Part shown: positions 17,712 to 27,514 of the stretch, piece by piece
Layout of the letters: each line of letters starts with the position of its first letter
How positions within the stretch are numbered: the stretch's first letter is position 1
Source of the DNA: Martelella mediterranea
Lineage (GTDB): Bacteria; Pseudomonadota; Alphaproteobacteria; Rhizobiales; Rhizobiaceae
DNA length: 56,765 nucleotides
NCBI RefSeq assembly: GCF_021021415.1
Contig: NZ_JAINWJ010000024.1
Location: 1 to 56,765, forward strand
Direction: 5' to 3'
Made by a program: the position numbers and the translations under genes
Notes under the pieces: model-generated
The model's database searches: none
Seen by the model: only the letters and a program-made list of their open reading frames with translations
What the model was told of the DNA's origin: nothing

Positions 17712-19634
17712 ATGGTACCCCGTTCAAAACGGCAAAGTTCAGGAATATCCCGCGCGCTCAAGCTGCTGCCGGCGATATTCGTTGCGATCTTCGCCGCCGG
17801 CGGCGAGGCACAGGCGTTCAGCCTGTTCGGCATCCATCTCTGGGGCGAGGAGGAAGTTGACATCTCCTCCATCCAGGACCCCGTCCACTATACCGTCACC
17901 TTCAGCGTGACCGGCGGCGACAGCGAGCTGGAAAGCTTCCTGCGCAGACGCTCGGCGCTGGTCAGCGACGAGCGCCAGCCCGTCGACGGCGATCTCGGCG
18001 TGCTGGTGAAGGCGCGCGATGACCTGCAGATTCTCGTCGGCTCGCTGTTCGAGAAGGCCTATTATGGCGGTCTGGTGAACATCACCGTCAACGGACAGTC
18101 GATCGAGGATATCGTCGGCCTGCCCGATTTCGGGCGTGAGGACCCGGTGCCCGTAAACGTCTCGATCGAGGCCGGGCCGATGTTCACCTTCGCGCGGATT
18201 AACCTCGAAGGCGCGCCGGCAAGCTTCAACCCCGCAAAGCTCGATCTCGTGGCCGGGAAGCCGGCCTATTCGACAACCATCCTTGCGGCCGCCCGCGAGA
18301 TCACCACCGAGCTCAAGGACCAGGGTCATCCGTTTGCGACCATCACCCGGCGCGAAGTGATCGCCGATCACGCCAACTCCACAGTCGATGTCGACATCCG
18401 CGCCGAGGACGGACCAGTCGCCGATCTGGGGTCGATCGCGGTGAAAGGCTCAGAAGCCGTCGAGCCCGATTTCATCCGGCGCTATTCGCGACTGAAGCCC
18501 GGCGAGCAGTATTCGCCCGAGCAGCTCACCGCCGCCGCCAACCGGCTGCGCTCGCTGAACACGTTCGATTCGGTGACGATCACCACCGCGAGCGCGCTGG
18601 ACGATGACGGCCAGCTTCCGACGACAATCACGGTGCGCGACGGCAAGTTTCGTTACTTTGGCTTTGGCGCAACCGTATCCTCGATCGACGGCCTGGGGCT
18701 GGAAGGCTATTGGGGCCACCGCAACCTGTTCGGCCAGGCCGAGGGACTGCGGCTTGAAGCCGGCGTGTCGCGGATCGGAGCGTCGGACGATTACGGCGTC
18801 AACTCGCTCGATCTCGCCGGCGGCATCACCTTCACCAAGCCCGGCCTGTTCCACCCGTCCGGCATGTTTACAGCAAGCCTGCTGACCGCGACGGAGAACC
18901 CGGACGCCTATAACGCGAAATCCGTCGCCGGCAGCGTCAGCTACACCTATGAGCAGAACGAGTACAACACGATCAGCGCCGGCCTGACGCTCGACTATTC
19001 CCACATCAAGGACGCCTTCGGCACCGAGGACTACCTGACCTTCTCCGCGCCGATCGGCTTCGACCGCGACACGAGGAACGACCCGCTGAACCCGACCGAG
19101 GGCATCTACCTGATCACCACGGCAGAGCCTTCCTATGATTTCCTGGGCGGCAATTTCTTCTCGTCCTTCGATGCCGTCGGCTCCACCTATTTTTCGGTGG
19201 GCGAGGATGACCGGTTTACGCTTGCCGCGCGCGTCGGGGCCGGCACCATCGTCGGCGGCGGCGACCTCAAGGACATTCCCGCAAACGACCGGTTCTATGC
19301 CGGCGGCGGCGGCAGCGTGCGCGGCTATGCCTATAAGTCGATCTCGCCGCGGCTCGCCAATGGCGATGAAACCGGCGGCCGCTCCTATGTCGAGGCGACG
19401 CTGGAGGCCCGCATCGGCGTGACCGAGAACATCCAGGTCGTGCCGTTCATCGATGCAGCCGATGTTTCCGCCGACCAGTTCCCCGACTTTTCCGATATCC
19501 GCGCCGGCGCCGGCATCGGGGTGCGGTATCTGACCGGCTTCGGCCCGATCCGCCTCGATGTCGCCGTTCCGCTCAACCGCTATCCCGGCGGCGACCATTA
19601 CGGCATCTATGCCGGTATCGGACAGAGTTTTTAG
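17712..19634 (+). CDS. tamA: TamA, Omp85-family outer-membrane assembly factor
   Basis: Outer-membrane half of the translocation and assembly module. The 640-residue protein has a signal peptide (cleavage likely after AQA near residue 36), then about 280 residues of POTRA-type repeats. The C-terminal half is a 16-strand beta-barrel ending in the outer-membrane signature GIGQSF with terminal F. The Omp85 loop motif VRGY is present in GGSVRGYAY. A TTG two codons upstream is open; ATG 17712 has better spacing from GAG. tamB follows 104 bases later. Known TamA/TamB work concerns autotransporter assembly and lipid transport to the outer membrane; the pair here is expected to act together. Confidence 0.92.
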   Translation: MVPRSKRQSSGISRALKLLPAIFVAIFAAGGEAQAFSLFGIHLWGEEEVDISSIQDPVHYTVTFSVTGGDSELESFLRRRSALVSDERQPVDGDLGVLVKARDDLQILVGSLFEKAYYGGLVNITVNGQSIEDIVGLPDFGREDPVPVNVSIEAGPMFTFARINLEGAPASFNPAKLDLVAGKPAYSTTILAAAREITTELKDQGHPFATITRREVIADHANSTVDVDIRAEDGPVADLGSIAVKGSEAVEPDFIRRYSRLKPGEQYSPEQLTAAANRLRSLNTFDSVTITTASALDDDGQLPTTITVRDGKFRYFGFGATVSSIDGLGLEGYWGHRNLFGQAEGLRLEAGVSRIGASDDYGVNSLDLAGGITFTKPGLFHPSGMFTASLLTATENPDAYNAKSVAGSVSYTYEQNEYNTISAGLTLDYSHIKDAFGTEDYLTFSAPIGFDRDTRNDPLNPTEGIYLITTAEPSYDFLGGNFFSSFDAVGSTYFSVGEDDRFTLAARVGAGTIVGGGDLKDIPANDRFYAGGGGSVRGYAYKSISPRLANGDETGGRSYVEATLEARIGVTENIQVVPFIDAADVSADQFPDFSDIRAGAGIGVRYLTGFGPIRLDVAVPLNRYPGGDHYGIYAGIGQSF

Positions 19635-19738
19635 TCACCTCCTTGCAATTGACGATGCATTCATGCCTTTCATGGCATGATTGGAAAAACGCGCAAATCG
19701 CTCTAAATGCTTAAGGAAAATTGCGCCCGAGGAGTTTC

Positions 19739-22700
19739 ATGGCGGTGTTCTTCAAACGACTGTTTCAGGTGGTGGCAAGCCTTTTGGCTTTGGTGATCGT
19801 GATTGTCGCCGCCGCCGTCATCCTGATCGGCTATACCGATGCCGGCGCGAATTTCGCCGTCCGCCAGATCACCAAACGGATCGCCTCCCCGGATTTCGCC
19901 GTTCATGTGGGCAGGGTCAGCGCGCCGCTGACCGGCAATTTCACCGTCGACAGTGTTACCGTCTCCGATATCAAGGGCCCCTATGCCACAGTCGAGGGCA
20001 TCGCGCTCGACTGGTCGCCGATGGCGCTGTTCAGGGGACGCTTTGCCGCAGAAAACTTGTCGGCGCGCACGGTTTCGCTTTCCCGTCTCCCCGTTCCCGG
20101 CAAGCCAGCGCCGGAGAAGACGCCGTCGAGCGGCGGCTTTTCCCTGCCGATCGGCATCGATATCGAAAAATTCGATTTCCCTGAGATCGACATCGCCGAA
20201 GCCGTGGCCGGCGAGGCCTATCCGCTTTCCGCCTCCGGCCATGTAAGCGCCGTTACCGACCGGATCTCGACCGCGCTCGACATCGAACATCGCGCCCGCG
20301 CCGGCACTTATGTGAAGGCCGATATCGATTATGCGCCGGACGAGAACCTCCTCGACATCACCGCCGAGGTGAACGAGCCGGAAGGCGGCATGGTCGCGAC
20401 CCTGCTGAAGCTGCCCGGCACGCCGGCGCTCAACATCGCGATTGATGGCGACGGGCCGCTTTCGGACTGGAAGGGACGGCTGACGGCCGCGCTCTCCGGC
20501 GAGAAGCTCGGCGAGATCGATATCCGTCATCAGTTGAACGACAGGGACGAGCGCACCGTCACCGTGACCGGCCAGGGCGAATTCGCCGCGCTGACGCCGC
20601 CGGAATTCCAGTCATTGGTCGAGGGCCAGACCGGCATCGACGTTCAGGCAACGCTTTATCCCGGCGGGCGGATCGCGATCGGCAAGGGCCGGGTCGAGAC
20701 CGGCAGTTTCGTGCTTAACGCCTCAGGCGCCTATGATCCCAAGGGCGAAAACGACCTCGACGTCACGCTTGACGGCGTCAATGACGGTTCCGTGCCGTTT
20801 TCCATGGCGATGGGCGATGACGGCACGCTTTCGCTCTCCTTGGAGAACGCCAGCCTCAGCTTGCACGGGGCAGCCGAAAGCGCGGACCTCTCGGCTTCGG
20901 TCACGCTCTCGCAGCTCTCCCTGCCGCAAGTCTCGACAAGCGGCGTTTCGCTGGCGGCAAACGGCAAGGGCTTCAACCTTGAAACCCGCACCGGCGCTTT
21001 CAATGCCGGGCTTACGGTTGAAAGCCTTGCGTTCCGCGACGAAAGCCTCGACCGGATGATCGAGGCGCCGCTTTCGCTCAAGACGCGGGTGACGCTCGCG
21101 AAAGGAAGCGTGAAGCTCGACGATATCGCGCTCGAAAGCGGCAGCATCGGCGCCACCGCCAATGTCGATTATGATCTTGGGTCGCAGGAAGCGACCGGCC
21201 ACGCCAGACTGTTCGTGCTCGCCGACGCGCTTCCCGACGCGGCCGCCGGCCTGATCGACGACATGACCCGGATCGAGAGCGATTTCTTCCTCTCGACCGC
21301 GTCCGGCGCCGTGGCGCTCTCCAATCTCAAGGTGGAAAACGGACTGCTGACCGCCGGCGGCGATGTCCGCGTCACCGGGGGGACGATCGACGCGACGCTG
21401 AAGGCGACGGTCGCCGAACTCGGACGGCTCGCGCCGCAGGTCAAGGGGTCGACCGTGCTTGACGCCACGATCGGCGGCGACCTGACCGCACCCGAAATCG
21501 ACGCCACGGTCAAAGCGGACAGTCTCGACATCACCGGCGAGACGCTCAAGGACTTTGTGGCGACGATCAAGGGCAAGGCGGACATGTCGGCCCCCTCCGG
21601 CGCGCTTACCGCAAAGGGCAGCTATGCCGGCGCACCGCTTTCGCTGTCGGCAAATGTCACCTCCAATGACGGCCAGATCGAGATCGCGGGCATTGATGGC
21701 GCGGTGGGCAAAAACACGCTTTCCGGCGACATCATCCTCAACAGCAAGTTCCAGCCCGCCGGCGGCATCAGCTTCGATTTCCCGGATCTGAAACTGCTCG
21801 CCGGCCTTGCCGGCCAAAAGGCCGAAGGCGCGATCTCCGGCCGCGTCGAGCTCGACAACGCCAATGACAGGCTGGGCCTATCGATCGACGCCAGAAGCGA
21901 CAGCATCACCACCAACGGCGTAACCGCAAGAAATCTCGACGCCGACATGACGGTCGCCGATGTCGCCGCGCTGAAGGCCAGCGGCAAGATCACGCTCGGT
22001 TCCGTCGCCGTTGCCGGACAGACTATTACCGATATCACGCTTTCGGCCAGCAACCAGGACACGACCACAAATTTCGACCTTGCTGCCCGCTATGACGGAC
22101 AGCCGGTATCGCTGGAAGCGGCAGTGAACCGGGGAGATACGCTCACGGTCGACCTCAAGCGCCTGGAAGGCTCGCCGATGGGCCTCGGCCTTCGACTGCT
22201 CGAACCCGGGCGGATCACCATGGCCAACGGCACGACGAATATCGAAAGCCTCAGAATCGGGATCGGCGGCGGCACTGTGGCCCTGAGCGGCAGCGTCGGC
22301 GACAGGCTGAATCTTACGGCCAACATCAACGGCGTTTCCGCCGCGATCGCCAATCAGTTCGTTCCCTCGCTCGGCGCCAGCGGCACGATATCGGGCACGA
22401 TAACGGCGGGAGGCACCACGGCGAACCCCACGGCCGACTACAATCTCCGCCTCGACAACGGCAATCTGGCCCAGACGAGCGCGCTTGGCGGGCAGCCATT
22501 CAACGTCACCACCACCGGCCGCTATGACGGCAGTCAGGTTACGACCGACACCACGATCACCAATGCGCAGGGCATCAACGCGCGCGCGACCGGCTCGGTC
22601 GGGCTCACCGGCAACAGGCCGCTGAACCTGTCGATCAATGGTCGCCTGCCGATGCAGATCGCCGCTGCACTTGCCGCAAATTCCGGTTTCGCCATTTCCG

Positions 22701-23905
22701 GCAATGCGGATGTCAATATGACGGTGGGCGGCACGCTGACGAGCCCGAGCTATTCCGGCGGCGTCGACCTCGCCATCAGCGCGCTGACCGACATCAGGCG
22801 CGGCATTTCGCTCAACGATATCGGCGGGCGCATCGCGCTGTCCGGGGACCGGGTGCAGATCGACGGCATCACCGGCAGACTTGCCGCCGGCGGTACGCTC
22901 ACGATCAGCGGCAGCGTCGGACTGACCGGCGGCTTTCCCGCATCGCTCAAGCTCGTGGCCGACAATGCGGTCATCAATGACGGACGATTGCTGACGACCA
23001 CGGCAAACGGAACATTGACGCTGGAAGGACCGATCCTGACCCAGCCGACGCTTGCCGGACGGTTGACGCTTGCCCGCACGGCGATCGTGATCCCCGACCG
23101 GCTGCCGGCGTCGATATCGCAGATCGACATCGTGCATCAGGACGCGTCGAAGGCCGTGCTCAGGCAGGCGGAGGAACTTTCTCCGCCTCAGGCCAGCGAA
23201 GCGCGCACCACCATGGCGCTCGATCTCACCATCTCGGCCCCGAACGCGATCTTCGTGCGCGGGCGCGGCGTCGATGCCGAGCTTGGCGGCAATGTGCGGA
23301 TCACCGGCACGACCCAGAACCCGGTTGTCAGCGGCGGTTTCGACCTGATTCGCGGCCGGCTTTCGATCCTCAACCGGCGGCTTGATTTCACGCAAGGGCG
23401 GATCACCTTCGGCGGCGCGTTGATCCCGATGATCGATCTGAGGGCCAACACCAATGCCGGCGCCACCGCTATCACCATCGCCCTTGAAGGCGTGGCCAAC
23501 GACCCGCAGGTGAAGCTGAGTTCGACGCCGGCGCTGCCGGATGACGAAATCCTGGCGCAGTTGCTGTTCAACCAGTCCTCATCCCAGCTCTCGGCGCTTC
23601 AGATCGCCCAGCTCGCCGATGCCGTCATTCAGTTGACGGGCGGGACCGATCAGTCGCTGTTCGGCTCGATCCGCGACGTGCTCGGCGTCGACAATCTCGA
23701 CCTGACCACGGACTCCACCGGCAACACTGCCGTCAGCGTCGGAAAGTACCTCAACAGCAACACCTATCTCGAAATCGAGCAGAGCCGGGATACCGGCACG
23801 CGGGCGAGTGTCAACATCGATATCGGCCGCAACTTTATCCTGAAGGGAGCCGCCGGATCGCGGGGCGAGGCTTCCGGCGGCATCTTTTACGAAAAGGAAT
23901 ACTAG
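19739..23905 (+). CDS. tamB: TamB, inner-membrane-anchored translocation and assembly module protein
   Basis: A 1388-residue AsmA-like protein. One N-terminal transmembrane helix (residues ~12-35) anchors it; the rest is a long run of beta-strand repeats, rich in Gly, Thr and Asp, expected to form a lipid-conducting groove across the periplasm. The C-terminal TamB (DUF490) domain is recognisable: GNVRITGTTQNPVVSGGFDLIRG written in parts as RITGTTQNPVVSGGF, then LDFTQGRITFGG, and the terminal IFYEKEY. ATG 19739 has GGAG four bases upstream; an earlier TTG is not needed. It follows tamA in the same direction, the standard arrangement. The length and intact C-terminus argue that it is functional. 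Confidence 0.93.
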   Translation: MAVFFKRLFQVVASLLALVIVIVAAAVILIGYTDAGANFAVRQITKRIASPDFAVHVGRVSAPLTGNFTVDSVTVSDIKGPYATVEGIALDWSPMALFRGRFAAENLSARTVSLSRLPVPGKPAPEKTPSSGGFSLPIGIDIEKFDFPEIDIAEAVAGEAYPLSASGHVSAVTDRISTALDIEHRARAGTYVKADIDYAPDENLLDITAEVNEPEGGMVATLLKLPGTPALNIAIDGDGPLSDWKGRLTAALSGEKLGEIDIRHQLNDRDERTVTVTGQGEFAALTPPEFQSLVEGQTGIDVQATLYPGGRIAIGKGRVETGSFVLNASGAYDPKGENDLDVTLDGVNDGSVPFSMAMGDDGTLSLSLENASLSLHGAAESADLSASVTLSQLSLPQVSTSGVSLAANGKGFNLETRTGAFNAGLTVESLAFRDESLDRMIEAPLSLKTRVTLAKGSVKLDDIALESGSIGATANVDYDLGSQEATGHARLFVLADALPDAAAGLIDDMTRIESDFFLSTASGAVALSNLKVENGLLTAGGDVRVTGGTIDATLKATVAELGRLAPQVKGSTVLDATIGGDLTAPEIDATVKADSLDITGETLKDFVATIKGKADMSAPSGALTAKGSYAGAPLSLSANVTSNDGQIEIAGIDGAVGKNTLSGDIILNSKFQPAGGISFDFPDLKLLAGLAGQKAEGAISGRVELDNANDRLGLSIDARSDSITTNGVTARNLDADMTVADVAALKASGKITLGSVAVAGQTITDITLSASNQDTTTNFDLAARYDGQPVSLEAAVNRGDTLTVDLKRLEGSPMGLGLRLLEPGRITMANGTTNIESLRIGIGGGTVALSGSVGDRLNLTANINGVSAAIANQFVPSLGASGTISGTITAGGTTANPTADYNLRLDNGNLAQTSALGGQPFNVTTTGRYDGSQVTTDTTITNAQGINARATGSVGLTGNRPLNLSINGRLPMQIAAALAANSGFAISGNADVNMTVGGTLTSPSYSGGVDLAISALTDIRRGISLNDIGGRIALSGDRVQIDGITGRLAAGGTLTISGSVGLTGGFPASLKLVADNAVINDGRLLTTTANGTLTLEGPILTQPTLAGRLTLARTAIVIPDRLPASISQIDIVHQDASKAVLRQAEELSPPQASEARTTMALDLTISAPNAIFVRGRGVDAELGGNVRITGTTQNPVVSGGFDLIRGRLSILNRRLDFTQGRITFGGALIPMIDLRANTNAGATAITIALEGVANDPQVKLSSTPALPDDEILAQLLFNQSSSQLSALQIAQLADAVIQLTGGTDQSLFGSIRDVLGVDNLDLTTDSTGNTAVSVGKYLNSNTYLEIEQSRDTGTRASVNIDIGRNFILKGAAGSRGEASGGIFYEKEY

Positions 23906-24088
23906 ACGTCAGGCAAGAGGCGGTTTCGAACGTCCGGGTGCGTCAACACAGTGAATGTGAAGCATCGGGTGCTGTTCGCCCGTTGCCATGCTATCCGTCG
24001 GCAGTTGAAAAGATGGCGATAACATGGCAATCGGATAGGTAGAGCCGTCTCAAGGCGACGGCACCGTCCGATATCAGGAGGCATGCCC

Positions 24089-25234
24089 TTGACCAGCGAG
24101 CATAGCGCGCCCGAAGCAGCGGGGCAGCCCTCCCTTATCGCCTTCGTCAGACGCGAGCGCGTGCTCGGGATTGCCATTATCACCAGCATCATCGCCCTCC
24201 TGTTCGAAGACAGGCTGTTTCACGACATGGGCCATCCGCTGAAGCTCACCTTTCTGCTCGCCTGGTTCTTTTTCGTGATCCTGGCATCCGCCGTCGGCGT
24301 CGTGCGTCACGCGGAGGCGATTTCCGGGCGGCTGGGTGAGCCCTTCGGCACGCTGGTGCTGACGTTGTCGATCACCGGCATCGAAGTTTTGAGCATCACC
24401 GCGGTAATGCTGAACGGTGAGAACAACCCCGCCTTGGTGCGTGATACGCTGTTTTCGGTGGTGATGATCATCATGGGTGGCATGTTGGGCATTTCGCTGC
24501 TGCTCGGCGCGCTGCGCCATCGCGAGCTGACCTTCAACCTGCAGGGCGCCAACGCCTATCTGGGCGTGATCATTCCGCTCGCCGTGTTCAGCCTGATCCT
24601 GCCCAACTTCACCCGCTCCACCGAAGGGCCGACCCTGAGCGACCTGCAAAAGGTGATGCTCGGCCTGATGGCGGCGGGGCTCTATCTGATTTTCCTGATG
24701 ATGCAGACCGGGCGGCATCGCGGCTATTTCGCCCAGCCGGAAGAAGACGGGGCGCCCACCGAAGAACACAAAAAGCCTTCGGGGCCGCTCTGGCTGAGCG
24801 TCATCCTGTTGTTTTGCTACATCCTGCCGGTGGTCTATCTCGTCGAGCAGCTCGCCAAGCCGGTCGACTATATCATCGAGACCCGCGGCGCGCCCGGCGT
24901 GATCGGCGGGGTGCTGATGGCCATCCTGGTCACCACGCCGGAAGGCATCGGCGGGGTCAAGGCCGCGTTGAACAAGCGTCTGCAATCCTCCGTGAATATA
25001 TTCCTCGGATCGGTGCTCGCCACGATCGGGCTGACCGTTCCGATCATGCTCGCGGTCTCCAGCGCGCTCGGCCTCAACCTGCAGCTCGGCCTCGCGCCGA
25101 CGGACGCGCTGCTTCTGGTGCTGATCCTTGTCGTCAGCATTGTCACATTTTCCAGCGGGCGCACCAACCTGTTGCAGGGCGCGGTGCATTTCCTGCTCTT
25201 CGTTGCCTTCCTTCTCCTGATCTACAGGGGATAA
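24089..25234 (+). CDS. Ca2+/H+ antiporter (CaCA superfamily, ChaA-like)
   Basis: A ~381-residue inner-membrane cation/proton antiporter of the CaCA superfamily with about eleven helices. The two ion-binding alpha repeats are visible: GEPFGTLVLTLSITGIEVLSI in the N-half (E in GEPFG and GIEVLS) and ILVTTPEGIGGVKAALNK in the C-half. The perfect AGGAGG at 24076-24081 is only one base from an ATG at 24083 but seven from the in-frame TTG at 24089, so TTG is the likelier start; the difference is two codons. The stop is 20 bases before the channel-like gene, so they probably form an operon. Ca2+ versus Na+/K+ specificity is inferred from family only. Confidence 0.9.
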   Translation: MTSEHSAPEAAGQPSLIAFVRRERVLGIAIITSIIALLFEDRLFHDMGHPLKLTFLLAWFFFVILASAVGVVRHAEAISGRLGEPFGTLVLTLSITGIEVLSITAVMLNGENNPALVRDTLFSVVMIIMGGMLGISLLLGALRHRELTFNLQGANAYLGVIIPLAVFSLILPNFTRSTEGPTLSDLQKVMLGLMAAGLYLIFLMMQTGRHRGYFAQPEEDGAPTEEHKKPSGPLWLSVILLFCYILPVVYLVEQLAKPVDYIIETRGAPGVIGGVLMAILVTTPEGIGGVKAALNKRLQSSVNIFLGSVLATIGLTVPIMLAVSSALGLNLQLGLAPTDALLLVLILVVSIVTFSSGRTNLLQGAVHFLLFVAFLLLIYRG

Positions 25235-25254
25235 CCGAAAGGACCGCCCGACAG

Positions 25255-26376
25255 ATGTCAAAAGCAAGCCAATGCCTGAAACGCTACCGTTGGGGCCTTC
25301 TTTTTTCAGTGTTGTTTGTCGCAGTGTGCGGATCGGCCATTCCCTCCTTCAGCCAGCAGACCGGCGAACCGCTGCAGATCAGGGTCGGCTACCGCGTGCT
25401 GCCGCCGTTCATCACCAGGCAGGACGACGGCACCATAACGGGCATGGCGAGCGAACTCTGGCGGGAGATCGAGGAAGGCTTCAACATCGATCCGACCTAT
25501 GTCGAATATGAAACCGTCGCCGACCTGCTCGCGGCGACGGCGGCGAGAGAGGTCGATGTGGCGGTCGGCGCGATTTCGATTACCGAGGAGCGCGCGGAAC
25601 TGGTCGATTTCACCCAGCCCTGGTTCGATTCCGGTCTGCGCATCATGATCGATAACCGGACCACGTCTTCCCTTGTGAATGTCTGGAACGGTCTCGCCGA
25701 GGCCGGTTACCTGCGATACTACGCCTGGCTGCTCGTGTTCATCCTGCTCGGCACGATCGGGCTGACAGTATTCGACCGCCATTTCGACAAGAATTTTCCC
25801 AGGCGCTGGCGCGAAGGCATAGCCGAAAGTTTCTATGCCGTGATGCTGGTGGTGACCAGGGGCACGCTTCCGGGCCGCGCCAAGCTTTTCGGCTGGTACG
25901 GCAAGATTTTCTCGGCCTTCTGGCTGATCATCGGCATTGCCGTCGTTGCCTACATCACCTCATCGGTCACCAGCGTGATGACCAGCATCGCGATCACCGG
26001 CAGCATTACCGGGCCCGATGACCTGCCGGGCCGCACCGTCGGCGTCTTCAGGGGGTCGACCGCCGAAAACCGGATGCGCCGCAACGGCGTCGATTTCATC
26101 ACCTATACCGGCATGGACGACGCCGTCGCGGCGCTGCGCGGCGCCGAGATCGACGCGATCGTCGGCGATGCGCCGGTGCTGGAATATTACAAGGCGCAAA
26201 ATCCCGAACTCGGCCTCGATGTCGTCGGCCGTATCTTCGCCCCCGACAAGTTCGGCTTCGCCCTGCCCTATGGCCAGGACACGCTGATCCAGCCGATCAC
26301 GGTGCGCCTTCTGGCGCTGCAGGAAGACGGCGTGGTGCGCAACCTGGCGCAGCAGTATTTCGGCAATGAGCGTTAA
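25255..26376 (+). CDS. prokaryotic ionotropic glutamate receptor-like channel with periplasmic binding domain
   Basis: A 373-residue protein with the GluR0-like order: signal peptide (to ~34), S1 half of a solute-binding lobe (~38-135, including VGAISITEERAELVDFTQPW), helix M1 (~155-173), re-entrant pore loop (~188-205), helix M2 (~217-240), then the S2 half (~250-373). The binding lobes resemble amino-acid-binding proteins. The pore region reads VVTRGTLPG, not the potassium filter TVGYG of GluR0, so ion selectivity is open. M2 continues as AYITSSVTS, aligning with the conserved SYTANL region of glutamate receptors. The start ATG 25255 follows AAAGGA; the open frame upstream overlaps the antiporter. 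It is more than a plain binding protein because of M1-P-M2. Confidence 0.85.
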   Translation: MSKASQCLKRYRWGLLFSVLFVAVCGSAIPSFSQQTGEPLQIRVGYRVLPPFITRQDDGTITGMASELWREIEEGFNIDPTYVEYETVADLLAATAAREVDVAVGAISITEERAELVDFTQPWFDSGLRIMIDNRTTSSLVNVWNGLAEAGYLRYYAWLLVFILLGTIGLTVFDRHFDKNFPRRWREGIAESFYAVMLVVTRGTLPGRAKLFGWYGKIFSAFWLIIGIAVVAYITSSVTSVMTSIAITGSITGPDDLPGRTVGVFRGSTAENRMRRNGVDFITYTGMDDAVAALRGAEIDAIVGDAPVLEYYKAQNPELGLDVVGRIFAPDKFGFALPYGQDTLIQPITVRLLALQEDGVVRNLAQQYFGNER

Positions 26377-26535
26377 CGAGGATTCCGAGGCGGCGGCGCT
26401 TGCCGCGTGAGAAACCGCCGCCTTGAAATCGCATTCGGCCTGTCCCAAGTCAGATGGAAAATTGAAATCCCTCATGCACAGCAGACCGCCTTCCCGCGGG
26501 CCTGCGCAATTCATTTTCCATTACGGGAGACAACG

Positions 26536-27417
26536 ATGGCTGACAAAATCGCCGACAAGGCCGGCACATTTTCCATCGGCGGCAAGCTGAAGGTCAATCG
26601 CCTCGGCTATGGCGCCATGCGGATCACCGGAAAGGGCATCTGGGGCGAGCCGGATGACCGCCAAGGCGCGCTGGCCACCCTGAAGCGCCTGCCGGAACTC
26701 GGCGTCGATTTCATCGATACCGCCGACAGCTACGGTCCCGACATCTCCGAATGGCTGATCAAGGAAGCGCTCCATCCCTATAACGAGGTAAGGATCGCCA
26801 CCAAGGGCGGGCTGACCCGCACCGGGCCGAATGTCTGGATTCCGGTTGGCCGGCCGGAATATTTGCGCCAGCAGGTTCACAAGAGCCTGCGCAATCTGGG
26901 CGTCGAACAGATCGACCTCTGGCAGCTTCACCGCATCGACGACAAGGTGCCCGCCGACGAACAGTTCGGCGCGATCAAAGAGTTTCTCGATGAGGGCCTG
27001 ATCGCCCATGCCGGTCTATCCGAGGTGTCGGTCGCCGAAATCGAGGCCGCCAACAAAATCTTCCCCGTCGCCACCGTTCAGAACCGCTACAACCTTGTTG
27101 ACCGCACCAGCGAAGACGTTCTGGACTACTGCGCGGCAAACAATATCGGCTTCATTCCGTGGTTCCCGCTGGCCGCCGGCGACCTCGCCAACCCGGGCTC
27201 GCTGCTGGATGAGATCGCCAAAAAGCACGACGCGGCGCCGAGCCAGATCGCGCTTGCCTGGGTGCTTAAGCGCAGCCCGGTCATGCTGCCGATCCCCGGC
27301 ACCTCCAAGGTCAAGCATCTGGAGGAGAATGTCGCGGCGGCAAACATCACGCTGTCGGACGAGGAGTTTGCAGCCCTTGATTCCGAGGGCAAGAAGGCCT
27401 TCGAAAAGGCGGCCTGA
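26536..27417 (+). CDS. aldo/keto reductase
   Basis: A 293-residue NADPH-dependent oxidoreductase of the aldo/keto reductase superfamily with a TIM-barrel fold. The catalytic tetrad is visible: Asp and Tyr in [11 protein letters not shown], Lys in IATKGG and His in WQLHRID. The C-terminal cofactor-binding segment reads [17 protein letters not shown] 26536 follows GGGAG. The substrate is not predictable; relatives reduce pyridoxal or small aldehydes. A second, more distant aldo/keto reductase follows 97 bases later. A 9-bp GC-rich hairpin at 26388-26423 lies between it and the channel gene. Confidence 0.92.
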   Translation: MADKIADKAGTFSIGGKLKVNRLGYGAMRITGKGIWGEPDDRQGALATLKRLPELGVDFIDTADSYGPDISEWLIKEALHPYNEVRIATKGGLTRTGPNVWIPVGRPEYLRQQVHKSLRNLGVEQIDLWQLHRIDDKVPADEQFGAIKEFLDEGLIAHAGLSEVSVAEIEAANKIFPVATVQNRYNLVDRTSEDVLDYCAANNIGFIPWFPLAAGDLANPGSLLDEIAKKHDAAPSQIALAWVLKRSPVMLPIPGTSKVKHLEENVAAANITLSDEEFAALDSEGKKAFEKAA

Positions 27418-27514
27418 TCCGCGACCTCGAAAAGCCACAGCGCCGCCGGCTGCATTTTCGCCTTGCCGGCGGCGGAAATATCGTCAACCCTGACGAAAAA
27501 GGGGATTTCCTGCC

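Noticed and set aside
21878-23395. A 505-codon open frame antisense to tamB
   Set aside because: Mirror of the tamB codon usage; composition is biased and no domain is seen.
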